Shown: positions 33,298-41,403 of the stretch, one piece after another
Numbering within the stretch: position 1 is the stretch's first letter
How the letters are laid out: each line of letters opens with the position of its first letter
Assembly (NCBI GenBank): GCA_964612145.1
Contig: CAZTBP010000014.1
Location: 42,292 to 106,291 of the forward strand
DNA from: JAGNLV01 sp964612145
Lineage (GTDB): Bacteria > Zixibacteria > MSB-5A5 > GN15 > FEB-12
DNA length: 64,000 bases
Reading direction: 5' to 3'
The notes under the pieces: generated by a model
The model's database searches: none
Told to the model about the DNA's origin: nothing
The model's input: only the letters and a program-made list of their open reading frames with translations
Translations under genes and position numbers: made by a program

Positions 33298-35331
33298 TCA
33301 GAAACCGATGATTTTCCAGTAGCCGAAAAAGGCCCAGATCCAAAGCACGGCGAAAGAAAGCAGGACCATTACCGAACCGTGCTTCAGGAAGTCTCCGAGG
33401 GTAACGAGTTGCTCCCCAGTGACGGGGTCCTTGGCCATAGTGTAGGCGATGGCGTTGTTGGGGGTCCCTATAATAAGCATGTGGGCGAACGACGAGGCGA
33501 AGGCGGTGGCAAAGCCGACCATCCAGGGGTGAGTGGCGGCGATAGTGGCCATGGGCACGGTGATGGGACCAATGGCGGAAACCGCGGCGCCGTCGCTCAT
33601 GAAGTTGGTAGCAATGCCGGTGAAAATAGATGCTGCAATGGCCAAGCCTTCGCCGGTGCTCATGAAGTCGGGCAGCACGCTGATGAAACCGTCGGCGAGG
33701 AACAACGCGGCGCCGGTGACGGCGAGGCCGGTCCCCATGGCCGATGCGCTGGCGTAGAGGGCGACGACATCCCAGGGAATGGAGGCCATGTCGCGCCACC
33801 GCATCACGCGGAACACGTTCAGCGCCACGAGGCCGAGAATGATTGGGCCTCCCATGCCCAGCGTGTCAGAGGCGGTTATCCAGAGGATTACGACGCCGGC
33901 GAGGACGGCGGCGGTGATGTATTCCCGCTGGTTCATAGGGCCAATCTTGTCTGAGGCCTCTCTGACGAGACTGGAGACGTTGAGTTCCTTAATGGCCAAT
34001 TTACGTCCGAGAGTCAGGTAGAAATAGAGACCTATGACGAGTCCCATAATCGGTACGAACGGCAGGCCGTACTGGACCCATTCACCAAATGTGGGGGCCT
34101 GTCCGTAGTCGGTAAGGATTCCGAGCATGACGGCATTGCGTCCGCCCGCTGCAGGTGAACCCGGACCGCCGCAGTTGGCGGCAAAACAGACCGAGAGAAC
34201 GAACATGGTGACGAGGTTCTTATCTTTCCGTAAGCCGCTTGATCGAATACTGGAAACGTAGACCATCATGAAAAGCGGCATAATGAAAGCAACGAGGGCG
34301 TGCTCGGAGATGAAGGAGCACGTGATTCCGAGCAACGGGAGGAAAACAAACAGGAGCAGGGGGACGTTTTTGGCCGGGCCCAGCAGAAGCAGGCCGATGC
34401 GGCGGTCAAGGCCGGTGCGGCTGATGGCGGTTGCCATGGCGAGAACGCCGAAGATAAAGATGACAGCGTCCTTGGCGTAGGCTTTGGCGATACCGTCCGG
34501 AGTCAGAATGCCGAAGAAGTACATGATGACGCCGACCAGCAGGGCGGTCACCCCGATCGGTACAGCGCCGGTGGCCCAGAACAGAGCCGCTACAAGCAGC
34601 ACGCCGAGCATGACTTTGGCCTTGCTGGCTGCTTTTTCAGGCGTCATCGGCACGGTGCGAGTCTTGCCCTGTTCGTCGGTCACTTTTTGTCCCAGTCCGC
34701 TGTAACGGCTGTAGTATTCGCTGATGTTCTCCCCGTCGTTCATTTTGCGGAAGCTGGCATAGCCGGCATTGGCGTCGGTAATCTGACCTGTCTTTTCAAA
34801 GGAGAGGAGTGTGAGCAACCGATCAGGGGTCGGCATCAGGTACAGGCCCAGAAACAGAAGGGCTCCGAGGAGGATAATACCGGGACGTGTGTTGTGTGAG
34901 CCCTTGAGCCATTTGAACAGGGAGCCTTTTTCCACGACCGGGATTTCGTGTCGGGCATGGGCGTGGATTTTGTCCTGGCGGGCGGCTTCAATAAGCCTGA
35001 CCAACTCGTCGATCTCACATGGTTTTTCACAGTAAGCGTAGGCCTCGAGTTTGCCAATATCCATGGCGGACTGAAGGGAGCCATGGCCGGTTAGTATAAT
35101 GACCTGTAGTTCCGGGCGGAACTCACGCACCTCACGGAGCACCTGATCGCCGTTCATACCGGGCATGCGGAGGTCGAGTACCATAACGTCGATGTCGTGA
35201 TTGCTGCGGATGAGCTTGATAGCGTCCTCGCCGCTGCTGACATCAAGAGCTTCCAACTCGCGCAGGGAGAGCCGATGGGAGAGGGACTCCCGGAACTTAT
35301 CCTCATCGTCGACAAGTAGTACTTTCGGCAT
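33298..35331 (-). CDS. Receiver domain fused to an SLC13/DASS-type anion transporter
   Basis: 677 residues. Residues 1-120 are a complete receiver domain: D8/D9, phospho-acceptor D53 (VMVLDLRMPG), T81 and K103. A linker leads to a membrane segment near 155, a polar loop, and then about eleven hydrophobic segments from about 245 to 675 that follow the divalent anion:sodium symporter pattern: GVTALLVGVIMYFFGILTPD, the first re-entrant region FISEHALVAFIMPL, AANCGGPGSPAAGGRNA, the second re-entrant region TNFMSDGAAVSAIGPI, and IIGTPNNAIAY. The SNT triplets usual in both re-entrant regions read SEH and SDG here. An inner-membrane transporter gated or tuned by phosphorylation is inferred; substrate unknown. 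The start lies two bases after the stop of the CBS gene upstream. Confidence 0.9.
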   Translation of the reverse strand: MPKVLLVDDEDKFRESLSHRLSLRELEALDVSSGEDAIKLIRSNHDIDVMVLDLRMPGMNGDQVLREVREFRPELQVIILTGHGSLQSAMDIGKLEAYAYCEKPCEIDELVRLIEAARQDKIHAHARHEIPVVEKGSLFKWLKGSHNTRPGIILLGALLFLGLYLMPTPDRLLTLLSFEKTGQITDANAGYASFRKMNDGENISEYYSRYSGLGQKVTDEQGKTRTVPMTPEKAASKAKVMLGVLLVAALFWATGAVPIGVTALLVGVIMYFFGILTPDGIAKAYAKDAVIFIFGVLAMATAISRTGLDRRIGLLLLGPAKNVPLLLFVFLPLLGITCSFISEHALVAFIMPLFMMVYVSSIRSSGLRKDKNLVTMFVLSVCFAANCGGPGSPAAGGRNAVMLGILTDYGQAPTFGEWVQYGLPFVPIMGLVIGLYFYLTLGRKLAIKELNVSSLVREASDKIGPMNQREYITAAVLAGVVILWITASDTLGMGGPIILGLVALNVFRVMRWRDMASIPWDVVALYASASAMGTGLAVTGAALFLADGFISVLPDFMSTGEGLAIAASIFTGIATNFMSDGAAVSAIGPITVPMATIAATHPWMVGFATAFASSFAHMLIIGTPNNAIAYTMAKDPVTGEQLVTLGDFLKHGSVMVLLSFAVLWIWAFFGYWKIIGF

Positions 35332-35333
35332 TG

Positions 35334-35912
35334 CTATGTCTCCTGTTGGGTGGAACGGTCCCCGGCGGCATGTTGCTTCATCTGTCGTGCAATCTCATGG
35401 TAGAGGTCGGAGAGCCGAAGCAGCCCGACAATTTTGTCGTTATCCCTTACGATTACGGAGAGGGTCTGGCGGAGCACGAGCAGGTGAATAGCGTCACAAA
35501 GACCGGCGGACGCCTCGATATACTCGGCGACCGGTCGCATGACTTCGGTGACGGGTCGCCGATAGGCGCTGAAGCAAAGATCGTTCAGGCTGTCCTGGAA
35601 GAAGCGGAAGTGCTCCATCGTGGATGCGAGAAACTCGTCGCTGACGCCGGCGACGGCCAGTTTGTTGACGTCGTCGCCAAGCAGCTTGTACTTGGGCTCG
35701 AGCGATTTGAGGAAGGACCACTGACCGACTTTGCCAATAACGTGACCGCCTTCATCAACGACGAGCACGGCACGGTGCGGATCGCGGCCCGCGGGAAGTC
35801 TTTCCTGGGCCCGATCGAGAGCCAGAACAGCATCAAGGAGCGTTGCTTCCTGAGGCACGACGGCGTAGTCATCGAGCGGTACCATAATGTCTTTAACTTT
35901 CTTCATATCCAT
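35334..35912 (-). CDS. CBS-domain protein, copy 2 of a tandem pair
   Basis: 192 residues; begins MDMKKVKDIMVPLDDYAVVP. Two CBS motifs make one Bateman module: the first spans about residues 8-70 (IMVPLDDY; HRAVLVVDEGGHVIGKVGQ), the second about 120-175 (VTEVMRPV; DNDKIVGLLRLSDLY). Between them is a helical linker with SLEPKYKLLGDDV that is shared with the neighbour upstream (ALEPKYKLLGEID). CBS pairs bind adenine nucleotides or other ligands and often gate channels and transporters. The stop is two bases from the start of the receiver-transporter gene, so the two are likely translated together. Confidence 0.88.
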   Translation of the reverse strand: MDMKKVKDIMVPLDDYAVVPQEATLLDAVLALDRAQERLPAGRDPHRAVLVVDEGGHVIGKVGQWSFLKSLEPKYKLLGDDVNKLAVAGVSDEFLASTMEHFRFFQDSLNDLCFSAYRRPVTEVMRPVAEYIEASAGLCDAIHLLVLRQTLSVIVRDNDKIVGLLRLSDLYHEIARQMKQHAAGDRSTQQET

Positions 35913-35941
35913 GGCACGTCTCCGAGCGGTGTGATTCCGCG

Positions 35942-36496
35942 CTATAATTTCATCTTCTTACGGATCATCAGGGCCGCGACTGTCTCGAAAAGGTCGGTCT
36001 GTCGCAGCACGCCTGCAGGTTTACCGCGATCCAGGACGATAAACCGCAAGGCATGGGTCAGGACGACCTGATGGATCGCTTCGGTGAGTCCGGCGGTTGC
36101 ATCGATGTTGTTGCCGATCGGCTGCATGACTTCACCGGCCGCTCGATCGGCTGCGAATGCGCAGATTTCATCGATATCGTCGCTGAGAACTTGATAGTTG
36201 TCCATCAGCGAAGACGAGAGGTCCTGACTGATCCCGCCGCGCGAGAGCATATCGATTTCACCAAGGAGCTTGTACTTCGGCTCAAGCGCCTCGAGGACGT
36301 CGAGGTGACCGATCTGTCCGATTATCGAGCCGTGCGTGTCCTGGACGAGTACAGCTCTGGCAGGCAGCCGGTCGCGGCCGAATCGTTCCTGGGCTGCACG
36401 CATCCTGGTAATGACTTCGGTGAGGGTCGCATCGTGCCCTACAACGGTGTATTGATCCAGTGGAATCATTAAGTCACTGACGGTAAGCTTTTTCAT
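35942..36496 (-). CDS. CBS-domain protein, copy 1 of a tandem pair
   Basis: 184 residues; begins MKKLTVSDLMIPLDQYTVVG. It has the same two-CBS layout as the downstream copy: about residues 6-65 (LMIPLDQY; ARAVLVQDTHGSIIGQIGH) and about 115-170 (AGEVMQPI; RGKPAGVLRQTDLF), with the linker EPKYKLLGEID. It is clearly paralogous to 35334-35912. Its ATG overlaps the stop of the histidine kinase (ATGA). Two single-module CBS proteins next to a kinase and a receiver-transporter suggest a heteromeric energy or ligand sensor for the transporter. Confidence 0.88.
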   Translation of the reverse strand: MKKLTVSDLMIPLDQYTVVGHDATLTEVITRMRAAQERFGRDRLPARAVLVQDTHGSIIGQIGHLDVLEALEPKYKLLGEIDMLSRGGISQDLSSSLMDNYQVLSDDIDEICAFAADRAAGEVMQPIGNNIDATAGLTEAIHQVVLTHALRFIVLDRGKPAGVLRQTDLFETVAALMIRKKMKL

Positions 36497-38199
36497 TTCT
36501 CGCCTGCCGTTCGAATAGGAAGCGTGATTGTGAAGGTGGTACCTTTGCCGGGCCGGCTTTCTACCTCGATGGTTCCGCCCAGGCTCTTGATAATTCCGTA
36601 GCTGACAGAAAGGCCCAGTCCGGTTCCCTTGCCGACATCTTTCGTCGTATAAAACGGGACAAAAATATTCTCCAGTTGGTCCTCAGTCATGCCCTTGCCG
36701 GTGTCGCGTATGGCAATTTTGATATGGTTGTCTTCTTTCCAGGTGGCGATGCTGATTCGTCCGGGCTGTCCTTCAAGAGCGTCAACGCCATTGTTGATGA
36801 TATTGAGAATCACCTGTTCGAGCTGATTGGCGTCGGTCAAAAGCGGCGTCAGGGTGGGGTCGTAGTCTTTGACCACCTCGATGTTGGATACGACAATCTC
36901 ACGTCCCAACAGGCCGTCGACGACATCATCGATCAAGTCGTTGGCGTTCTGGTATTTCAGGTCGAGATCGGTTTGGCGTACGAAGCCGAGCAGTTTTCGT
37001 GTGATGTCCCGACAGCGAAAGACGGCGGATTGGATACTATCGAGGTGACCGGTGAGTTCTTCCGGCGCAGTGGGGGTGCCGAAGGAGGGGTCCATCAGGT
37101 CTTTCACCAGTCCCGCCTGCTCGTTGATCACAGCCAGTGGGTTGTTTATTTCGTGGGCGATGCCGGCCGCCAGTTCACCGACTGAGGCCAGTTTTGCGGC
37201 GTGGGCAAGCTGGGCGCGCGTGCGATCGGCTTCTCTCTGCAATTCAACGAGCTTGGTCGCGCGGTTGAAAATGATGATCAGGATGAGCAGTGCTGCCAAA
37301 GCGGACACACTAAAGAAGGTAAACAGAAAGTGACCAGAAAAGCCGGCAAAGTTGGCGTTCTGCGGGAGCACGATCACGGCCCACTCGGCATTCTTCAGCC
37401 AGGCGTAGCCACACGGGACGGACTCGCCTCTCATGGGGACGTCACCCACGCCCAACTCGACGTCGCGAGGCGGGATGAAGTGAGACTGAGAAAGCGGGGT
37501 GCCGATCTCGGGGGTTACGACCTGGTAAAGACCCTCGTCATTGATGATGGAAGTGAAGACCTCGCCGGCGCCTTTGAGCGATGTCATATATTCATAGATT
37601 TTCCTAGGCTCGAGAGTGGCGCGCAGGACGCCGTTTCGTCCGTTGAAATCCCGCTTGGTCGCGATCGTGAAATGCGGTTGTTGCCGGAATCCGAGATAAA
37701 TGTTGGTTATTATGAAGTTGGTTCGCGGCTGCTGGAGGGCCCGCCACCATGATTCGGAGCTATAGTTGCGTTGTTCCAGTGACTGGAAGGGGCCGGCATA
37801 GGCGGTCTGGATTCCGTCGGCGTTGAAAAAACCCAGATCGACGAAGGTCTCACTGTTGAGGCGGAGCTTGGCCAAATAGGAATCCATCGATTCGTTTCCC
37901 GGGGGCAGCTCGAAACGAGGGTCGTTTATGACGTTGGACAGGTTGACCAGCCGCTCTGAAAGGAACAAATCGAGCGTGTTGGCCTGATTTTCCGCGATAG
38001 CCTGGAGATGGAGTCGGCCGCCCTGCTGGACGATGGTTCGATATTGATAGAGGAAATAAAGGGTCAGCAGGACGATTGGCAGGATGTAGGTTAACAAAAG
38101 GCGATAGACATGGCGGCGCCTGCTCTCCCGATAATATGTATCGGTAAGTGGATGCGGTTCAGCGGCCAAACCGTGAGTATGCGGCGAGCTGGTCGTCAT
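36493..38199 (-). CDS. Membrane sensor histidine kinase with periplasmic Cache-like domain
   Basis: 568 residues from ATG 38199 (a TTG at 38253 would add 18). Two membrane helices (about residues 30-50 and 285-310) enclose a periplasmic region of about 230 residues with Cache-like features (LGFFNADGIQTAYAGPFQSL; YSSESWWRALQQ; ATLEPRKIYEYM). The cytoplasmic kinase has an H box ELAAGIAHEINNPLAVINEQ, an N box (EQVILNIINNGVDAL), G boxes DTGKGM and GKGTGLGLSVSYGI. It autophosphorylates on the His of AHEINNP. No receiver is attached; the two receiver proteins at the end of the operon are the obvious targets. First gene of the operon, with a promoter at 38283-38310. Confidence 0.92.
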   Translation of the reverse strand: MTTSSPHTHGLAAEPHPLTDTYYRESRRRHVYRLLLTYILPIVLLTLYFLYQYRTIVQQGGRLHLQAIAENQANTLDLFLSERLVNLSNVINDPRFELPPGNESMDSYLAKLRLNSETFVDLGFFNADGIQTAYAGPFQSLEQRNYSSESWWRALQQPRTNFIITNIYLGFRQQPHFTIATKRDFNGRNGVLRATLEPRKIYEYMTSLKGAGEVFTSIINDEGLYQVVTPEIGTPLSQSHFIPPRDVELGVGDVPMRGESVPCGYAWLKNAEWAVIVLPQNANFAGFSGHFLFTFFSVSALAALLILIIIFNRATKLVELQREADRTRAQLAHAAKLASVGELAAGIAHEINNPLAVINEQAGLVKDLMDPSFGTPTAPEELTGHLDSIQSAVFRCRDITRKLLGFVRQTDLDLKYQNANDLIDDVVDGLLGREIVVSNIEVVKDYDPTLTPLLTDANQLEQVILNIINNGVDALEGQPGRISIATWKEDNHIKIAIRDTGKGMTEDQLENIFVPFYTTKDVGKGTGLGLSVSYGIIKSLGGTIEVESRPGKGTTFTITLPIRTAGEK

Positions 38200-38282
38200 C
38201 GGAAACCCGCTGCCGGCAATGGGCGCCGGCGAGTAATACGCCTTACGAGGCAAAAAATCCCACTCGATATTGCTGGTGTATT

Positions 38283-38310
38283 AAGTTACAAATTTCACAA
38301 AGTCTGTCAA
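38283..38310 (-). promoter_or_regulatory. Promoter of the kinase-CBS-transporter operon
   Basis: On the reverse strand a consensus TTGACA (38305-38310) and TAACTT (38283-38288) are 16 bases apart, about 85 bases before ATG 38199. Confidence 0.55.
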
Positions 38311-38472
38311 CAGGTATTTTGGACGATTTGGTCTCATATAGGACTTTTGCGGTAGTAATTTCATGCGAAGGGAGGGCGGTTTTATGCCGGCGCGCTTGCG
38401 AGAGGGCGTCAAGCGAGTTTGTCGGCTACTCGTGACGAAACCGTTACCTATGTGCGTCGCTCAGTATGACGT

Positions 38473-38499
38473 CTCACGCACCTTTGGGTGCCTGCGCTA
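38473..38499. repeat. Hairpin element (family B)
   Basis: CTCACGCACC and GGTGCCTGCG arms around TTTG, followed by CTAC. It closely matches the element at 32749-32772. Confidence 0.55.
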
Positions 38500-38557
38500 C
38501 GTACTTGCTCCAAAAATCAATCGAAACGGAACATCAAGGGCGGGGTACAAAGTTTAG

Positions 38558-38585
38558 TTGATTAAAACCCGTAAATCGTTACTAT
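38558..38585 (+). promoter_or_regulatory. Promoter of the secreted protein gene at 38595
   Basis: TTGATT (38558-38563) and TACTAT (38580-38585) are 16 bases apart. The -10 box ends nine bases before ATG 38595, so the leader would be two or three bases. Confidence 0.55.
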
Positions 38586-38594
38586 TCGGACGTT

Positions 38595-39857
38595 ATGAAG
38601 AAAACACTGATCATTTTACTCGCTTTTGCCCTGGTACCATCGGTTTCAATGGCAGCGCAGCTGCTTATTCCGATGGATGATACCCAAACCGACCACCTGA
38701 AGGCGTACGGCGTTGTTTTTCAGACACTTGAAGACGGCGGACGGGGTGAGTGGCTGCTGAACTACCGTGGCGGATCGTTTTTGATCCCCTACACACAGGA
38801 GAACGCCAACCGGGCGCTGCTGATGGGCGTCTCGGCCAAGCAGGTGACCGAGGGGCAGGTAGCCGATATTTATCGTCAGATCGAAGTTGAAAATATGGAG
38901 CGGGTCGAATTGCAGAAGGCGCCGTCGATTGCAGTTTATTCGCCACCCTCGGCCCAGCCGTGGGATGATGCCGTGACGCTGGCGTTGACCTATGCCGAGA
39001 TCAACTACGAGATGGTCTGGGATGAAGAGTTGCTGTCGGGCGGGCTGGAGGAGTATGACTGGCTGCACTGCCACCATGAGGATTTCACCGGGCAGTATGG
39101 AAAATTTTACGGGGCGTTTCGGAACGCCTTGTGGTACCAGGCGGATGTGAAGACGAACGAAGAGATGGCGCAGCGGCTGGGGTATTCGAAGGTATCGGAT
39201 ATGAAGCTGGATGTGGCGTTGACGATACAGGATTACGTGCGTCGGGGAGGGTTCTTGTTCTCGATGTGTTCGGCGCCGGAGACAATTGATATTGCGCTGG
39301 CGGCGCAAGATGTTGATATCGTGCCGAGTGAGTTCGATGGTGATCCGGTGGATCCCAACGCACAGCAGAAGCTGGATTTTTCCAAGACGTTTGCGTTTGA
39401 GAATTTCACGATTACAATTGATCCGATGCTGTACCGTCACTCCAATATCGATACCTATCCGGATCGGCAGGTGCGATTTTTGACGCCGACCGAGGATTTT
39501 TTCTATTTGTTTGATTTTGCCGCCAAGCTCGATCCGGTGCCGACGATGCTGTCGCAGAACCATGTGGCGACGGTGGCCGGGTTTATGGGTCAGACGACGG
39601 GATTTCGGAAGTCGCTGTTGAAGGACTTTGTGACGATTCTTGGTCAGCCGGACAATTTTGATGAAGTGCGGTACATTCACGGGAATTTCGGGCGCGGGAC
39701 ATTCACGTTTTTGGCCGGGCATGACCCGGAGGATTACCGTCACATGGTGCATGATCCGCCGACGGAGCTTTCGCTGCACAAGAATTCGCCGGGATATCGG
39801 CTGATTCTAAACAACGTCCTGTTTCCGGCGGCTAAACGTAAAGAGCGGAAAACCTGA
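38595..39857 (+). CDS. Conserved secreted protein of unknown function (sometimes labelled asparagine synthetase B)
   Basis: 420 residues with a signal peptide (about 1-21, IILLAFALVPSVSMAA). The mature protein starts QLLIPMDDTQTDHLKAYGVV and includes EWLLNYRGGSFL, YDWLHCHHEDFTGQYGKF and GGFLFSMCSAPETIDIAL. I recall this family from Bacteroidota-type genomes, where it is often annotated asparagine synthetase B. The sequence has no N-terminal nucleophile Cys or ATP pyrophosphatase loop, and it carries a signal peptide, so that name looks wrong. The HHEDFTGQ and CSAPE motifs suggest a Rossmann-like or glutamine-amidotransferase-like fold, which is inference. No Shine-Dalgarno is visible; see the promoter at 38558. 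ruvX follows after nine bases. Confidence 0.75.
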   Translation: MKKTLIILLAFALVPSVSMAAQLLIPMDDTQTDHLKAYGVVFQTLEDGGRGEWLLNYRGGSFLIPYTQENANRALLMGVSAKQVTEGQVADIYRQIEVENMERVELQKAPSIAVYSPPSAQPWDDAVTLALTYAEINYEMVWDEELLSGGLEEYDWLHCHHEDFTGQYGKFYGAFRNALWYQADVKTNEEMAQRLGYSKVSDMKLDVALTIQDYVRRGGFLFSMCSAPETIDIALAAQDVDIVPSEFDGDPVDPNAQQKLDFSKTFAFENFTITIDPMLYRHSNIDTYPDRQVRFLTPTEDFFYLFDFAAKLDPVPTMLSQNHVATVAGFMGQTTGFRKSLLKDFVTILGQPDNFDEVRYIHGNFGRGTFTFLAGHDPEDYRHMVHDPPTELSLHKNSPGYRLILNNVLFPAAKRKERKT

Positions 39858-39866
39858 GAGTTGACG

Positions 39867-40301
39867 GTGGCGGGAGCGACCAACCGGACATTTCTAGGCA
39901 TCGATTACGGCAATCGACGAATCGGGGTGGCAAAAAGCGATCCGACCGGCCTGATTGCCATGTCCCTCATGACACTTGAAGTAAAATCCGTTCAGGATGC
40001 ATTGGAGCAGTTGGGGAGGGTGATCGAGGAGTATGCGCCGGACGGGCTTGTGTTCGGGTATCCGCTTTATGAATCAGGCAACAAAAGCAAAAAGTGTGAG
40101 GAGATCGACCGGTTCATTAACAAGTTGACAGAGGTTTACACGGGACCGATTCACAGGACCGACGAGCGGTATTCCTCGGTAGAGGCCGGGGGGATTATTC
40201 ACGCCCACGGCCAGCGGGTTGGCAAGGACAAGCGGCGGATAGACCGGCTGGCGGCAGTCATAATCCTGCAGCGATATCTGGATGAACACCCGAGAGCATA
40301 A
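39867..40301 (+). CDS. ruvX: Putative pre-16S rRNA nuclease / Holliday junction resolvase-like protein
   Basis: 144 residues from GTG 39867; a TTG at 39861 is an alternative. The RNase H-like fold shows FLGIDYGNRRIGVAKSD at the N-terminus (catalytic Asp in GIDYG), GLVFGYPLYESG in the middle, and DERYSSVEA and KRRIDRLAAVIILQRYL at the end, all typical of YqgF/RuvX. The E. coli protein helps mature the 16S rRNA 5' end. Its stop overlaps the start of mltG by 20 bases; the ruvX-mltG neighbourhood is common. Confidence 0.92.
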   Translation: MAGATNRTFLGIDYGNRRIGVAKSDPTGLIAMSLMTLEVKSVQDALEQLGRVIEEYAPDGLVFGYPLYESGNKSKKCEEIDRFINKLTEVYTGPIHRTDERYSSVEAGGIIHAHGQRVGKDKRRIDRLAAVIILQRYLDEHPRA

Positions 40302-41400
40302 GCCAAAGATTCGATGGTGGGAGTATCCGTGGTACGTAGTTGTCAGTGTCTTTTTGTTATCGGTCGGATTGGTGGTATGGATACTGCGGATCCCGTTGGG
40401 GGTTCTTCGCATGCGGGGTAAAGGGCGGCTGATACTCGGGGGACTGGTGGTGCTGGTGTTGTTCGGGATCGGGGGTGCGCTGTGGTTCTATCATCAGGGG
40501 ACAGATCTTGGCGACCGGGTGGTTACCGTCGATGTCAACTACGGTGACGGGTTTTCCGGTGTGGCGGATAAACTGGCGGATGAGGGTGTTGTACGGTCGA
40601 AACTGGCGCTGAAGATCGGGGCGCGGCTGCGAGGGCTGGACAAACGGTTAATTCCGGGGCGGTATAATTTCACGGGGATTAATTCGGCATCATCGGTACT
40701 GGATAAACTTGCACAGGGAAATTTCCTGAGAATCAAGGTGACAGTGCCGGAAGGCTCAGCGATTTGGGACGTTGCGGCCATTGTAGCGAAGAAGCTGGAT
40801 TTGGATTCGGCGACGTTTGTGGCGCTTAATGAGGATTCGATCTTCTTGGCGGAAATTGGGAAGCCGTATTTGGAAGGGTACCTGTTTCCGGAGACGTATC
40901 ATTTTCAGTGGGGGATATCTGAGAGAGACGTTGCGAAAATTATGGTTGGGCAGTTCGAGCGGCTGACGGCCGGTGTGTGGCCGGATGAGATCATCTTAGG
41001 GTTGACAAAACGGGAAATCGTGATTCTGGCGTCGATTATCGAGGCGGAGACCTCGGTCGAGGACGAGCGGGAGATGGTGGCGTCGGTGTATACCAACCGG
41101 CTGCGGAAGAACTGGCGGCTGGATGCGGACCCGACCGTGATTTACGGGCTGGGTGGGCTGGAGCGGCCGTTGTATCGGAAGGATCTTCGGATAGATACGC
41201 CGTACAATACATACCTGAGAAAGGGCTTGCCGCCGACGCCGATTAATTCGCCGGGGCTGGCCTCAATCAAGGCGGCGCTTAAGCCGGCCGAAAGCGATTA
41301 TTTCTTTTTTGTGGCAGACAACACGGGGGGACATTATTTCTCGCGCACCAATGCTGAGCACGAACGGGCGATAGGTCGGATCAGGTCGGGGAATAATTAG
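40282..41400 (+). CDS. mltG: Endolytic peptidoglycan transglycosylase
   Basis: 372 residues from ATG 40282. A hydrophobic segment near residues 15-35 and another at 50-68 anchor the protein; the periplasmic part has a LysM-like region (VDVNYGDGFSGVADKLADEG) and the YceG catalytic domain with YLEGYLFPETYHF, the catalytic Glu in ILASIIEAETSV, VYTNRL, DPTVIYGLGG and LPPTPINSPGLASIKAAL. MltG cuts nascent glycan strands inside the chain and sets their length. Two N-terminal hydrophobic segments instead of one are slightly unusual. It ends four bases from the convergent GAF gene. Confidence 0.94.
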   Translation: MNTREHKPKIRWWEYPWYVVVSVFLLSVGLVVWILRIPLGVLRMRGKGRLILGGLVVLVLFGIGGALWFYHQGTDLGDRVVTVDVNYGDGFSGVADKLADEGVVRSKLALKIGARLRGLDKRLIPGRYNFTGINSASSVLDKLAQGNFLRIKVTVPEGSAIWDVAAIVAKKLDLDSATFVALNEDSIFLAEIGKPYLEGYLFPETYHFQWGISERDVAKIMVGQFERLTAGVWPDEIILGLTKREIVILASIIEAETSVEDEREMVASVYTNRLRKNWRLDADPTVIYGLGGLERPLYRKDLRIDTPYNTYLRKGLPPTPINSPGLASIKAALKPAESDYFFFVADNTGGHYFSRTNAEHERAIGRIRSGNN

Positions 41401-41403
41401 TGT

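Larger units (their letters stand above)
38200..38594. other. Divergent intergenic region between kinase operon and secreted protein gene
   Basis: About 395 bases carrying promoters on both strands (38283-38310 and 38558-38585) and a family B hairpin at 38473-38499. No convincing gene. Confidence 0.6.

Noticed and set aside
33278..33799. N-terminal extension of the stand-alone receiver protein to give 336 residues
   Set aside because: The extra 174 residues are the transporter gene read in another frame. ATG 33277 has its own ribosome-binding site and begins exactly at the receiver domain.
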